From assembly GCA_002261155.1 (NCBI GenBank), contig NKXN01000063.1, positions 1-51,963 on the forward strand: 51,963 nt of DNA, in the 5' to 3' direction. This document shows positions 8,705 through 15,740 of this stretch, piece after piece (positions within the stretch are counted from its first letter, which is position 1; every line of letters begins with the position of its first letter). Made by a program: the position numbers and the translations under genes. The notes under the pieces are model-generated. The model saw only the letters and a program-made list of their open reading frames with translations, searched no databases and had not been told where the DNA came from. Source of the stretch: Bacillaceae bacterium SAS-127. Lineage in GTDB: Bacteria; Bacillota; Bacilli; Bacillales; Domibacillaceae.

Positions 8705-9268
8705 TTAAATTAATTTCTCAGTTAAAGCCGTTTTCATGCTCCGATACACTTCTTGCCACAGGCCTTTTTCCGTGAGAAAAGCATGAGTTAACTCTTGATA
8801 CATCTCTTGTTGCTTTTGTTCAAACAATTCATGATCAAGAGGTGGCAAGCTAGAGCGCTTGCTTGAGACTAACTCTTGAACCGCCTGTGCACGAGGTCCC
8901 CATACCACTTTCTCTCCATCTTCTTCATTGAAAAAGATAATGATCGGAATTGCACGCGACGTCCCATTCGTTAAATATTGATCCATTAATTCTAAATTTT
9001 GATCTCTATATAGAATGCGAACATCGATGTGGGCATGCCGAGCAAGCTCAAGAAAGATCGGAACATTCATCATCGCATCTCCGCACCAATCCTCTGTGAT
9101 CACGATGGCCTTTAAATTCTCTTCCTGCAACCGAGACAAAAAGGATGCTTCCATTTTCGCCAGTTGGAATGCAGATTGGATTTGCTGAACATTCTCTTTA
9201 TTTTGTTCCATTTGATCCACGTACTGCTCCGGCTTCAATCCTTTTTCAAACCAATCCATCAAATTCAT
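8705..9268 (-). CDS. Thioredoxin-like family protein
   Basis: 187 residues from ATG 9268 (MNLMDWFEK), chosen because GGAGG lies eight bases upstream; an in-frame ATG at 9283 would add five residues. A helical N-terminus (about 1-50) precedes a thioredoxin-like fold. Its active-site region reads EDWCGDA (59-65): one cysteine (Cys62) and no CxxC, and a later cis-proline-like segment RAIPIII is present. Proteins of this type are common in Bacillaceae and usually annotated only as thioredoxin family. A redox or bacillithiol-linked role is possible but not shown. It is divergent from argC, with about 190 bases between the starts. Confidence 0.75.
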   Translation of the reverse strand: MNLMDWFEKGLKPEQYVDQMEQNKENVQQIQSAFQLAKMEASFLSRLQEENLKAIVITEDWCGDAMMNVPIFLELARHAHIDVRILYRDQNLELMDQYLTNGTSRAIPIIIFFNEEDGEKVVWGPRAQAVQELVSSKRSSLPPLDHELFEQKQQEMYQELTHAFLTEKGLWQEVYRSMKTALTEKLI

Positions 9269-9369
9269 GATGTGTGCCTCCATATCATTCCTAAAAATTG
9301 AACCACTTGTTTTATATTCTATATTTTTTGAATAAACCCTGCAATGATCACATATTTTTGCAAAAACGG

Positions 9370-9398
9370 TTGATTTAATTAGCTAACAATCTTATAAT
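9370..9398 (+). promoter_or_regulatory. Sigma-A promoter of the arginine operon
   Basis: TTGATT (9370-9375), a 17-base spacer and a perfect TATAAT (9393-9398) lie 58 bases upstream of argC. Confidence 0.8.
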
Positions 9399-9428
9399 TA
9401 TAAAAAAATTAATATTTATGTAATCATA

Positions 9429-9442
9429 TAAATAAAAATACA
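9429..9442 (+). promoter_or_regulatory. Candidate ARG box (ArgR/AhrC operator)
   Basis: TAAATAAAAATACA matches the palindromic arginine-repressor box TGAATAAAAATTCA at 12 of 14 positions and lies between the promoter and argC. A second AT-rich half-similar stretch at about 9408-9424 could be a tandem box, but is weaker. Confidence 0.5.
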
Positions 9443-9455
9443 CTAGGAGGTTGCC

Positions 9456-10493
9456 ATGAAAGCTGCTGTTATCGGTGCAACTGGATATGGAGGAATCGAA
9501 CTTATACGTCTTTTATCCAATCATCCAGATTTTCACCTCGACGCCATTTATTCTTCAAGCAAAGACAAGGTACCTGCAACAGAGGAGTACCCTCATTTGT
9601 TCAACATTTGTCCCTTACCTTTAATGAAAATTGATACGGAAAAAATTACACAAGAAGCGGATGTCGTTTTTCTAGCTGTCCCATCTGGAGCCGCCGCGAC
9701 ACTCGCCCCACAACTGCTAGCCAACGATACGAAAGTCGTTGATTTATCAGGAGACTTGCGCCTTAAAAATCCAGAAAATTATAAAAAGTGGTACAAAAAA
9801 GAGCCTGCTACTGTCGACATGCTAGAGCAAGCAGTCTACGGCTTAACAGAGTGGAATCGCGAAAATATTCAACAAGCGACCTTACTTTCTAATCCTGGCT
9901 GCTACCCAACAGCGACTTTATTAGCACTAGCACCAGCTCTGCAAGCAAAAGCGATCGATTCTTCATGGATCATTATCGATGCCAAATCTGGTGTCTCAGG
10001 AGCCGGCCGTGGGCTATCACAAATGGTTCACTTCGCTGAAATGAACGACAATTTTAAAATTTATAAAGTAAACGAGCATCAACATATTCCAGAGATTCAG
10101 CAACAGTTGAACCTATGGGATGAAACCACTGGACCGATTACATTCTCCACTCACTTGTTGCCAGTCTCACGTGGGATCATGTCAACTATTTATGCACCGT
10201 TAAAAACACCAATGTCCGCACAACAGTTGCATCAAATATATGAAGAAACGTATCAGCATGACCGTTTTGTCCGCGTCCGTCCTCTTGGGGAATTTCCTGG
10301 CGTGAAAGAAGTGGCAGGATCTAACTTTTGCGATATCGGTATTGATATAGATGAACGAACAAATCGCGTCACCATTGTGGCCGTGATCGATAATTTAATG
10401 AAAGGGGCAGCAGGGCAAGCCATTCAAAATGCCAATTTAATGTTCGGATTTGAAGAAACAGCCGGTTTAAAGGGCTTCCCGATGTACCCATAG
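9456..10493 (+). CDS. argC: N-acetyl-gamma-glutamyl-phosphate reductase (ArgC)
   Basis: 345 residues, the family length. The NADP-binding GATGYGG motif is at residues 8-13 and the catalytic cysteine is Cys149 in SNPGCYPTA. It reduces N-acetylglutamyl-phosphate to the semialdehyde, the third step of arginine synthesis. AGGAGG lies seven bases before ATG 9456. It is the first gene of argCJBD, and argJ starts 13 bases after its stop with its own AGGAGG. Expression probably follows arginine through the promoter and ARG box just upstream. Confidence 0.96.
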   Translation: MKAAVIGATGYGGIELIRLLSNHPDFHLDAIYSSSKDKVPATEEYPHLFNICPLPLMKIDTEKITQEADVVFLAVPSGAAATLAPQLLANDTKVVDLSGDLRLKNPENYKKWYKKEPATVDMLEQAVYGLTEWNRENIQQATLLSNPGCYPTATLLALAPALQAKAIDSSWIIIDAKSGVSGAGRGLSQMVHFAEMNDNFKIYKVNEHQHIPEIQQQLNLWDETTGPITFSTHLLPVSRGIMSTIYAPLKTPMSAQQLHQIYEETYQHDRFVRVRPLGEFPGVKEVAGSNFCDIGIDIDERTNRVTIVAVIDNLMKGAAGQAIQNANLMFGFEETAGLKGFPMYP

Positions 10494-10506
10494 GAGGAAA
10501 ATAAGC

Positions 10507-11721
10507 ATGTCAGCTATTCATGAAATCCAACAAGGCTCACTCATCTCACCGAAAGGATTTGCCGCTGCTGGCGTGAATTCAGGTGTCCGTGAAACGAGAA
10601 ACGATTTAGGGATGATTTTTTCAGAGGTACCAGCAGAAAGTGCCGCTGTGTATACGACAAGTCATTTCCAAGCAGCGCCGATTAAAGTGACACAAGATAG
10701 CCTTTCCGTTGAACAGAAATTACAAGCGATTCTCATCAACAGTGGCTGCGCCAACGCTTGTACAGGAAAACAAGGATTGCAAGATGCGTACCTATCACGA
10801 AAATCACTTGCTGAGAAATTCCACCTACCTGAACATTACGTAGCCGTCGCTTCCACAGGCGTCATCGGCGAACATTTACAAATGGATAAAATCGAAAGTG
10901 GCATTCAAAAGCTACAGCCCGCTACTAATGACGCAAGCGCCGAGCAATTTGAAACGGCGATTTTAACAACGGATTTAATGACGAAAAAATGCGCCTTTGA
11001 AGCTGTCATTGATGGTCAAACGGTCACAGTGGGCGGCGCAGCAAAGGGCTCTGGCATGATTCATCCCAATATGGCGACGATGCTTGCCTTTGTTACAACC
11101 GATGCTGTCATTTCTGCCGAGCACTTACAAACAGCTCTTCGCCAAGTGACCGACCAAACGTTTAACCAAATTACCGTTGATGGTGACACTTCAACGAATG
11201 ATACCGTTGTCTTGATGGCTAACGGATTAGCTGGCAATGAGCCGCTCTCCCCTGATCATCCACAGTGGGCTACATTTATGGCGATCCTCAAGGAAGTAAG
11301 CGAAATTTTAGCTAAGAAGATTGCGAGAGACGGCGAAGGAGCAACGAAGCTTGTAGAAGTTGAAGTATTTGGTGCACTAAATGACAAAGAGGCTCAAATC
11401 GCAGCAAAAGAAGTCGTCGGCTCGAACCTCGTCAAAACAGCCGTATTCGGCGCCGACGCCAACTGGGGGCGAATCATTAGCGCCGTTGGATACGCCGACA
11501 TCACCGTCAACCCAGAAACAATCGATATCGCAATCGGCGACCAAACGATCCTTGAACAAAGCGAAGTCGTCGCTTATTCAGAGGACCAAATCATCGAATA
11601 CTTTAAAGGAGAAACCGTCAAAATCTCCATCCACCTCCACTTAGGAAAAGGACACGGAATGGCCTGGGGCTGCGACCTCTCCTACGACTACATCAAAATC
11701 AACGCAAGTTATCGGACTTGA
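10507..11721 (+). CDS. argJ: Bifunctional ornithine acetyltransferase / N-acetylglutamate synthase (ArgJ)
   Basis: 404 residues. The self-cleavage site is visible in KGSGMIHPNMATMLAF: cleavage before Thr191 gives alpha and beta chains and frees the catalytic threonine. ArgJ recycles the acetyl group from N-acetylornithine to glutamate; in Bacillus the enzyme often also uses acetyl-CoA. The C-terminus DYIKINASYRT is typical and complete. The TGA stop (11719-11721) coincides with the first three bases of the 153-bp repeat that follows, so repeat insertion has come to lie exactly at the gene end. Confidence 0.96.
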   Translation: MSAIHEIQQGSLISPKGFAAAGVNSGVRETRNDLGMIFSEVPAESAAVYTTSHFQAAPIKVTQDSLSVEQKLQAILINSGCANACTGKQGLQDAYLSRKSLAEKFHLPEHYVAVASTGVIGEHLQMDKIESGIQKLQPATNDASAEQFETAILTTDLMTKKCAFEAVIDGQTVTVGGAAKGSGMIHPNMATMLAFVTTDAVISAEHLQTALRQVTDQTFNQITVDGDTSTNDTVVLMANGLAGNEPLSPDHPQWATFMAILKEVSEILAKKIARDGEGATKLVEVEVFGALNDKEAQIAAKEVVGSNLVKTAVFGADANWGRIISAVGYADITVNPETIDIAIGDQTILEQSEVVAYSEDQIIEYFKGETVKISIHLHLGKGHGMAWGCDLSYDYIKINASYRT

Positions 11722-12042
11722 AGAAAAGCGGAAAGCGCTGTTCAGCGGCGGATGAACTGGAGCCATCCGCACGAGATAAAGGAAACACGATGAACGAGAG
11801 TGAATCGATGTTGACTTATCGCAAGGAGGAGCATGGAAGTCCACTAGTCGCTGGCGTCTGGAGCTAGACAATGAAGAAAAGCGGAAAACGCTGATCAGCG
11901 GCGTATGAACTGGAGCCAGCCGCACGAGATAAAGGAAACACGATGAACGAGAGTGAATCGATGTTGACTTATCGCAAGGAGGAGGGCGGAAGTTCACTAG
12001 CCGCTAGCGCTTGGAGCTAGACAATGAAGAAAAGCGGAAAAC
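11719..12042 (+). repeat. Two tandem copies of a 153-bp intergenic repeat, plus an 18-bp third start
   Basis: Copies at 11719-11871 and 11872-12024 have exactly the same length and about a dozen mismatches. A third copy begins at 12025 and breaks off after TGAAGAAAAGCGGAAAAC (12042). Each unit has a hairpin-forming segment near its start (GCGGAT..ATCCGC in copy 1, GCGGC..GCCGC in copy 2) and ends in GGAGCTAGACAA. Short frames inside are interrupted and differ between copies, so I see no gene. A diverged relic lies at 37612-37656. Similar short repeats are widespread between genes of Bacillaceae. This repeat and the terminator after it account for the whole argJ-argB gap (11722-12121). Confidence 0.9.
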
Positions 12043-12070
12043 ACCAGTTAACATTCTCTTATTAAAAACA

Positions 12071-12105
12071 AAGGAGCCCATCCATCAGGCTCCTTCCTAT
12101 TTTTT
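12071..12105 (+). terminator. Intrinsic terminator between argJ and argB
   Basis: AAGGAGCC (12071-12078) pairs perfectly with GGCTCCTT (12088-12095), followed by CCTA and a run of T residues. It lies inside the arg operon, 17 bases before the argB start, so argBD must be read through it, or have a promoter inside the repeat, or be attenuated. Confidence 0.8.
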
Positions 12106-12121
12106 CTCAAGGAGGTATCTT

Positions 12122-12892
12122 ATGAAAACAATTGTTGTGAAATGCGGCGGAAGTGTGTTAAGTGAATTATCCGAAGCATTTTTTATTAGTATGAAAGAAC
12201 TGACGGAACAAGGCTACTCCATTGTATTTGTGCACGGTGGAGGGCCAGAAATCAATGACATGCTCGAGACGTTACAAGTGAAAAGTGAATTTAAAAATGG
12301 CTTGCGTGTAACGAGCGAACAAGTGTTAAAAACAGCGGAGCTCGCTCTTTCTGGGAGTCTTAACCGCAAGCTCGTTCGCCTGCTAGAAAAGTATGGTTTA
12401 GCCGCCATTGGATTGAATTCCAGTGACAACGGCCTACTTCAAGCAAAATTTATCGATCAAGAACAACTCGGTTTTGTTGGAGAAGTAACAAAAGTGAATA
12501 GTCCATTCCTTCAACTATTATGCGAGCAGCAACTTCTTCCTGTATTAACACCGATTGCTGCGGGTCCAGATGGTACCGTGTTAAATATTAATGCTGACCT
12601 TGCCGCAGCTGCGGTCGCTAACGCCTTAAAAGCCGAACATTTTCTCATGGTGACGGATGTCGATGGCGTGATGAAAGATGGAGAGTTGCTTTCTGAACTA
12701 TCCGAAGCACAGACGAATGAGCTTATTGAAAATGGGGTTATTAGCGGCGGCATGATTCCGAAAGTACAATCAGCGCTCCAAACGTTTTCTGATCATGTGA
12801 AACAAGTTCATATCGTATCTGGAAAGAAAGCCTTTTACCAAAATGGTGAATGGCATGGGACAAAATTCATAAAAGAAAAGGTGATTTTATGA
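12122..12892 (+). CDS. argB: Acetylglutamate kinase (ArgB)
   Basis: 256 residues from ATG 12122, with AAGGAGG nine bases upstream; the frame is open further upstream but crosses the terminator and has no such site. The amino-acid kinase motifs are KCGGSVL (7-13) and VHGGGPEIN (37-45), and a C-terminal GVISGGMIPKV is present. It phosphorylates N-acetylglutamate. The protein lacks the N-terminal extension of arginine-sensitive hexameric forms, so direct arginine inhibition is less likely. The stop overlaps the argD start (ATGA). Confidence 0.95.
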   Translation: MKTIVVKCGGSVLSELSEAFFISMKELTEQGYSIVFVHGGGPEINDMLETLQVKSEFKNGLRVTSEQVLKTAELALSGSLNRKLVRLLEKYGLAAIGLNSSDNGLLQAKFIDQEQLGFVGEVTKVNSPFLQLLCEQQLLPVLTPIAAGPDGTVLNINADLAAAAVANALKAEHFLMVTDVDGVMKDGELLSELSEAQTNELIENGVISGGMIPKVQSALQTFSDHVKQVHIVSGKKAFYQNGEWHGTKFIKEKVIL

Positions 12893-14025
12893 GCCACTTA
12901 TTTCCTACTTACGCTCGCTGGGATGTTACACCCGTTACTGCAAAAGGGGCTTGGCTAACCGATAAAAGCGGAAAAGTCTATTTAGATTTCACTTCTGGAA
13001 TCAGCGTCTGCAACCTCGGCCATGTTCCGGATCAAGTGAAAAAATCGGTAGAAGAACAGCTATCTAAATTTTGGCATACATCGAATTTATTTCAAATTGA
13101 GCTACAAGAAGAAGTGGCCGAACAATTAACAGCAGCATCTGGACTCGACCTCGTCTTTTTTGCTAACAGTGGGGCCGAAGCGAACGAAGCAGCGATTAAG
13201 CTTGCCCGTAAAGCGACTGGTCGCAGCAAGGTCATCACGTTTTTCGATTCCTTCCATGGCCGCACATTTGCCACAATGGCTGCTACTGGACAGGATAAAA
13301 TCAAAATAGGCTTCGGTCCGATGCTACCGACGTTTGAATATGTTTCTTTGAACGATTGGAAAGCACTTGAACAAGCGCTAGATGAAGACACAGCTGCGAT
13401 TATGTTTGAAGTGATTCAAGGAGAAGGCGGGATCAATTCAGGAGAATCGGAGTTTTTACAAAAAGCAATTGCGCTCGCTCATCAAAAAGGAGCGCTCGTC
13501 ATTATTGATGAAATACAAACAGGGATTGGTCGAACAGGAAAAGCGTTCGCCTTTCAACATCTCGACCTTGACCCAGATATTGTATCCACAGCGAAAGGAA
13601 TTGCGAGCGGTCTGCCACTTGGTGCGATCATCGGAAAAAAAGAGCTAGCCACCGCCTTCTCAGCTGGCTCGCATGGCTCGACATTCGGCGGCAATCCTGT
13701 GGCACTAGCAGCCGCTAAAGCAACATTGCAAACGATTTTTAATGAGAGTTTTTTAGAGGAAGTAGCTAAAAAAGGAGAAAAGTTTGCAAGTATACTAGAA
13801 TCCGCTCTCGCCGCTTCCCCACAAGTAAAGAAAATCAAGGGCAAAGGCTTAATGATCGGCATTGAACTCGATCGTGAAGCCGCTCCATTCGTCACCGCTG
13901 CTCGTGAAAAAGGATTACTCATTTTAACAGCTGGCACTAACGTCCTTCGCCTTCTTCCACCACTTACGGTAACAGAAGAAGAGATGGAGAAAGCAGTTGA
14001 AATCATAGTGGATGTATTAAAATAA
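12889..14025 (+). CDS. argD: Acetylornithine aminotransferase (ArgD)
   Basis: 378 residues from the ATG that overlaps the argB stop; the frame is open further upstream within argB but that is not the start. It is a class III PLP aminotransferase with NSGAEANEAAIKLAR (93-107), the cofactor aspartate in IIDEIQTGIGRTG and the PLP lysine Lys236 in STAKGIASG. It converts N-acetylglutamate semialdehyde to N-acetylornithine. It is the last gene here: argF and the carbamoyl-phosphate synthase genes, which follow argD in B. subtilis, are absent, and a strong terminator closes the operon. Confidence 0.95.
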   Translation: MSHLFPTYARWDVTPVTAKGAWLTDKSGKVYLDFTSGISVCNLGHVPDQVKKSVEEQLSKFWHTSNLFQIELQEEVAEQLTAASGLDLVFFANSGAEANEAAIKLARKATGRSKVITFFDSFHGRTFATMAATGQDKIKIGFGPMLPTFEYVSLNDWKALEQALDEDTAAIMFEVIQGEGGINSGESEFLQKAIALAHQKGALVIIDEIQTGIGRTGKAFAFQHLDLDPDIVSTAKGIASGLPLGAIIGKKELATAFSAGSHGSTFGGNPVALAAAKATLQTIFNESFLEEVAKKGEKFASILESALAASPQVKKIKGKGLMIGIELDREAAPFVTAAREKGLLILTAGTNVLRLLPPLTVTEEEMEKAVEIIVDVLK

Positions 14026-14064
14026 TAGAAAAAGGGTGTCAATCTCCGACACCCTTTTTCTATT
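14024..14064. terminator. Bidirectional terminator between argD and the lipase gene
   Basis: A perfect 17-bp stem (14024-14040 with 14048-14064) around a seven-base loop, with an A-run on one side and a T-run on the other, serves both convergent genes. It overlaps both stop codons by one to two bases. Confidence 0.92.
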
Positions 14065-14833
14065 ACTTCGCAGACACATACGAGTGTGTTCTCGCATACT
14101 TCCAAATAAAACGCGTAGCATACTCTACAATCATTTCCTTATCGTGATCCATAGACGCTACATGATAAGAGTTTGGCAAAGTAACGAGCTGTTTGCTTTT
14201 TGATGAAATATATTTATAAATAAAAGTCGTATTTTCTGGTGGAACGACATGATCGATGAAAGATTTAATGCAAAGCGCTGGTACTTTGATATTTGATAGT
14301 TTGCTTGGGACCTCTACCATTAAGCTCTGCAATTCACGAATCGCTCGAACAGGTGCTTTATCGTACGTAATTTCATCGACGTGTTTTGCCTTTATATCCG
14401 GAGCACCCTCCTCGATAAAACGCGGTGCTGGTGCTTTTTTCAAATATTCAAGCTCTGGAATGGTGAGAGCAGCATTAATGGTGATAATTCCTTCGATATC
14501 CTTATACTCCGATGCTAACTTAAGCGTTAACGTACCACCCATTGATTGCCCCATCAAAAATACACGTTTTCCGCGAGCTTTTAATGCGTGATAACCTTCC
14601 TTAAAGCTTTCATACCAATCTTCATGCGTACATTTTTCCATATCCAAGTAGTGCGTCCCATGTCCTTTAAGGCGAGGAGCAAGAACAGTAAACCCTTTGG
14701 CTGCCAAGCTTTCTCCTAAAAAACGGACACTTTGCGGCGTTCCAATAAAACCGTGAGAAAGCAAAATTCCAATGTCATTTCCTTCAAAATAAAATGCCTC
14801 TGCACCTAGTATGACTTTATACTGTTCTTGCAT
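14063..14833 (-). CDS. Monoacylglycerol lipase / carboxylesterase (alpha/beta hydrolase)
   Basis: 256 residues with a clear catalytic triad: Ser97 in GQSMGG, Asp194 in FIDHVVPP and His224 in SYHVA. HGFIGTP (27-33) forms the oxyanion region. The segment RLKGHGTHYLDME and the overall pattern closely resemble the monoacylglycerol lipase of Bacillus sp. H-257 and the Geobacillus Est30 carboxylesterases. There is no signal peptide, so it should act in the cytoplasm on monoacylglycerols or short-chain esters. It is convergent with argD, sharing a terminator, and about 145 bases separate it from the ABC cassette. Confidence 0.88.
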   Translation of the reverse strand: MQEQYKVILGAEAFYFEGNDIGILLSHGFIGTPQSVRFLGESLAAKGFTVLAPRLKGHGTHYLDMEKCTHEDWYESFKEGYHALKARGKRVFLMGQSMGGTLTLKLASEYKDIEGIITINAALTIPELEYLKKAPAPRFIEEGAPDIKAKHVDEITYDKAPVRAIRELQSLMVEVPSKLSNIKVPALCIKSFIDHVVPPENTTFIYKYISSKSKQLVTLPNSYHVASMDHDKEMIVEYATRFIWKYARTHSYVSAK

Positions 14834-14978
14834 GCTCGTTCCCTCCTACTTTAATTCCGATTATTTTCATAGGTTTATTTTAAGTTTTTATATCCCACTT
14901 GTCAACTGTGAATTGAATTTTTATATGACAAACAGTCCCTTTCGTGTGACTCGAACTTAATAGTTTCATTGAACGTAA

Positions 14979-15737
14979 TTATATTCCTATTCCCCTCATT
15001 TCACCCATAACTTTCTCCATCCTGTCATCAATATCTATACCATTGAATTTCTCCAACCGCATTTCGCTCACGATTTTCCCGTCACACATAAACAAAACAC
15101 GCTCCGTCCTAGCCGCAACCTTTGCGTCGTGAGTGACAAGCATAACTGCAGTACCTTCTGCGTTTATTTCAGAAATTGTATCCATAATTTCCTGTGCAGA
15201 TTTTGAATTAAGTGCGCCAGTCGGCTCATCACCGAAGATGATTTTAGGATTACTAATAAGTGCGCGGCATATTCCCGCACGCTGAAGCTGTCCTCCCGAA
15301 ACTTGGGTAATATCACGCTGTTCCAGTTCCGCAATACCAACTTTTTTCATAAGTACTCTTGCTTTTTCAATCATCTTCGCAGCGCTTTTTCTGTTATCCC
15401 GCATGGAAGGAAGAATAATATTATCAAGAAGGTTCAAGTTTTTAAGTAAAGTCGGTTGCTGAAAAACAAACCCCATTTTTGTTCTGCGTATGTCAGCAAG
15501 CTCCTTTTCACTAAATGCTGATAGATCCCTGCCATCAAAAGAAACCTTTCCGCTGTCAATACGATCCATTCCACTCATCGCATACATCAGCGTCGATTTT
15601 CCTGAACCAGAAGGCCCCATAACCGAAACGAACTCTCCTTCATTTATTTCTACGGACACTCCATCGAGAACATTATGTTTTTCATTACCTACTCCGAAAG
15701 ATTTCACTATATTTTCACCGATAATAACCTTTTTCAT
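14979..15737 (-). CDS. ABC transporter ATP-binding protein (MacB/LolD-type)
   Basis: 252 residues. Walker A is GPSGSGKST (41-49), the Q-loop is FVFQQP, the signature is VSGGQ (146-150) and Walker B is IIFGDE (166-171) followed by PTGALNSKS, typical of the ATPases that pair with FtsX-type permeases. It starts three bases after the permease stop, and its AAGGAG ribosome site lies inside the last permease codons, so the two are coupled. The complex probably works by mechanotransmission rather than classic substrate transport, for example peptide antibiotic resistance or lipoprotein handling; the substrate is unknown. Confidence 0.9.
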   Translation of the reverse strand: MKKVIIGENIVKSFGVGNEKHNVLDGVSVEINEGEFVSVMGPSGSGKSTLMYAMSGMDRIDSGKVSFDGRDLSAFSEKELADIRRTKMGFVFQQPTLLKNLNLLDNIILPSMRDNRKSAAKMIEKARVLMKKVGIAELEQRDITQVSGGQLQRAGICRALISNPKIIFGDEPTGALNSKSAQEIMDTISEINAEGTAVMLVTHDAKVAARTERVLFMCDGKIVSEMRLEKFNGIDIDDRMEKVMGEMRGIGI

Positions 15738-15740
15738 AAT

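Noticed and set aside
9399-9455. T-box or other riboswitch before argC
   Set aside because: The leader is only about 50 bases and has no T-box sequence or terminator; an ARG box explains regulation better.
11381-11644. Plus-strand 87-residue ORF in argJ
   Set aside because: Lies wholly in argJ in another frame, Ser/Thr/Lys-rich without any domain; argJ is unambiguous.
11641-11997. 118-residue minus-strand ORF over the argJ end and repeat
   Set aside because: Its sequence is itself a tandem translation of the 153-bp repeat (CDKSTSIHSRSSCFLYLVR twice), with no ribosome site; it is a repeat shadow.
13554-14105. 183-residue minus-strand ORF opposite argD
   Set aside because: Antisense shadow of argD that crosses the bidirectional terminator; no ribosome site or recognisable motif.
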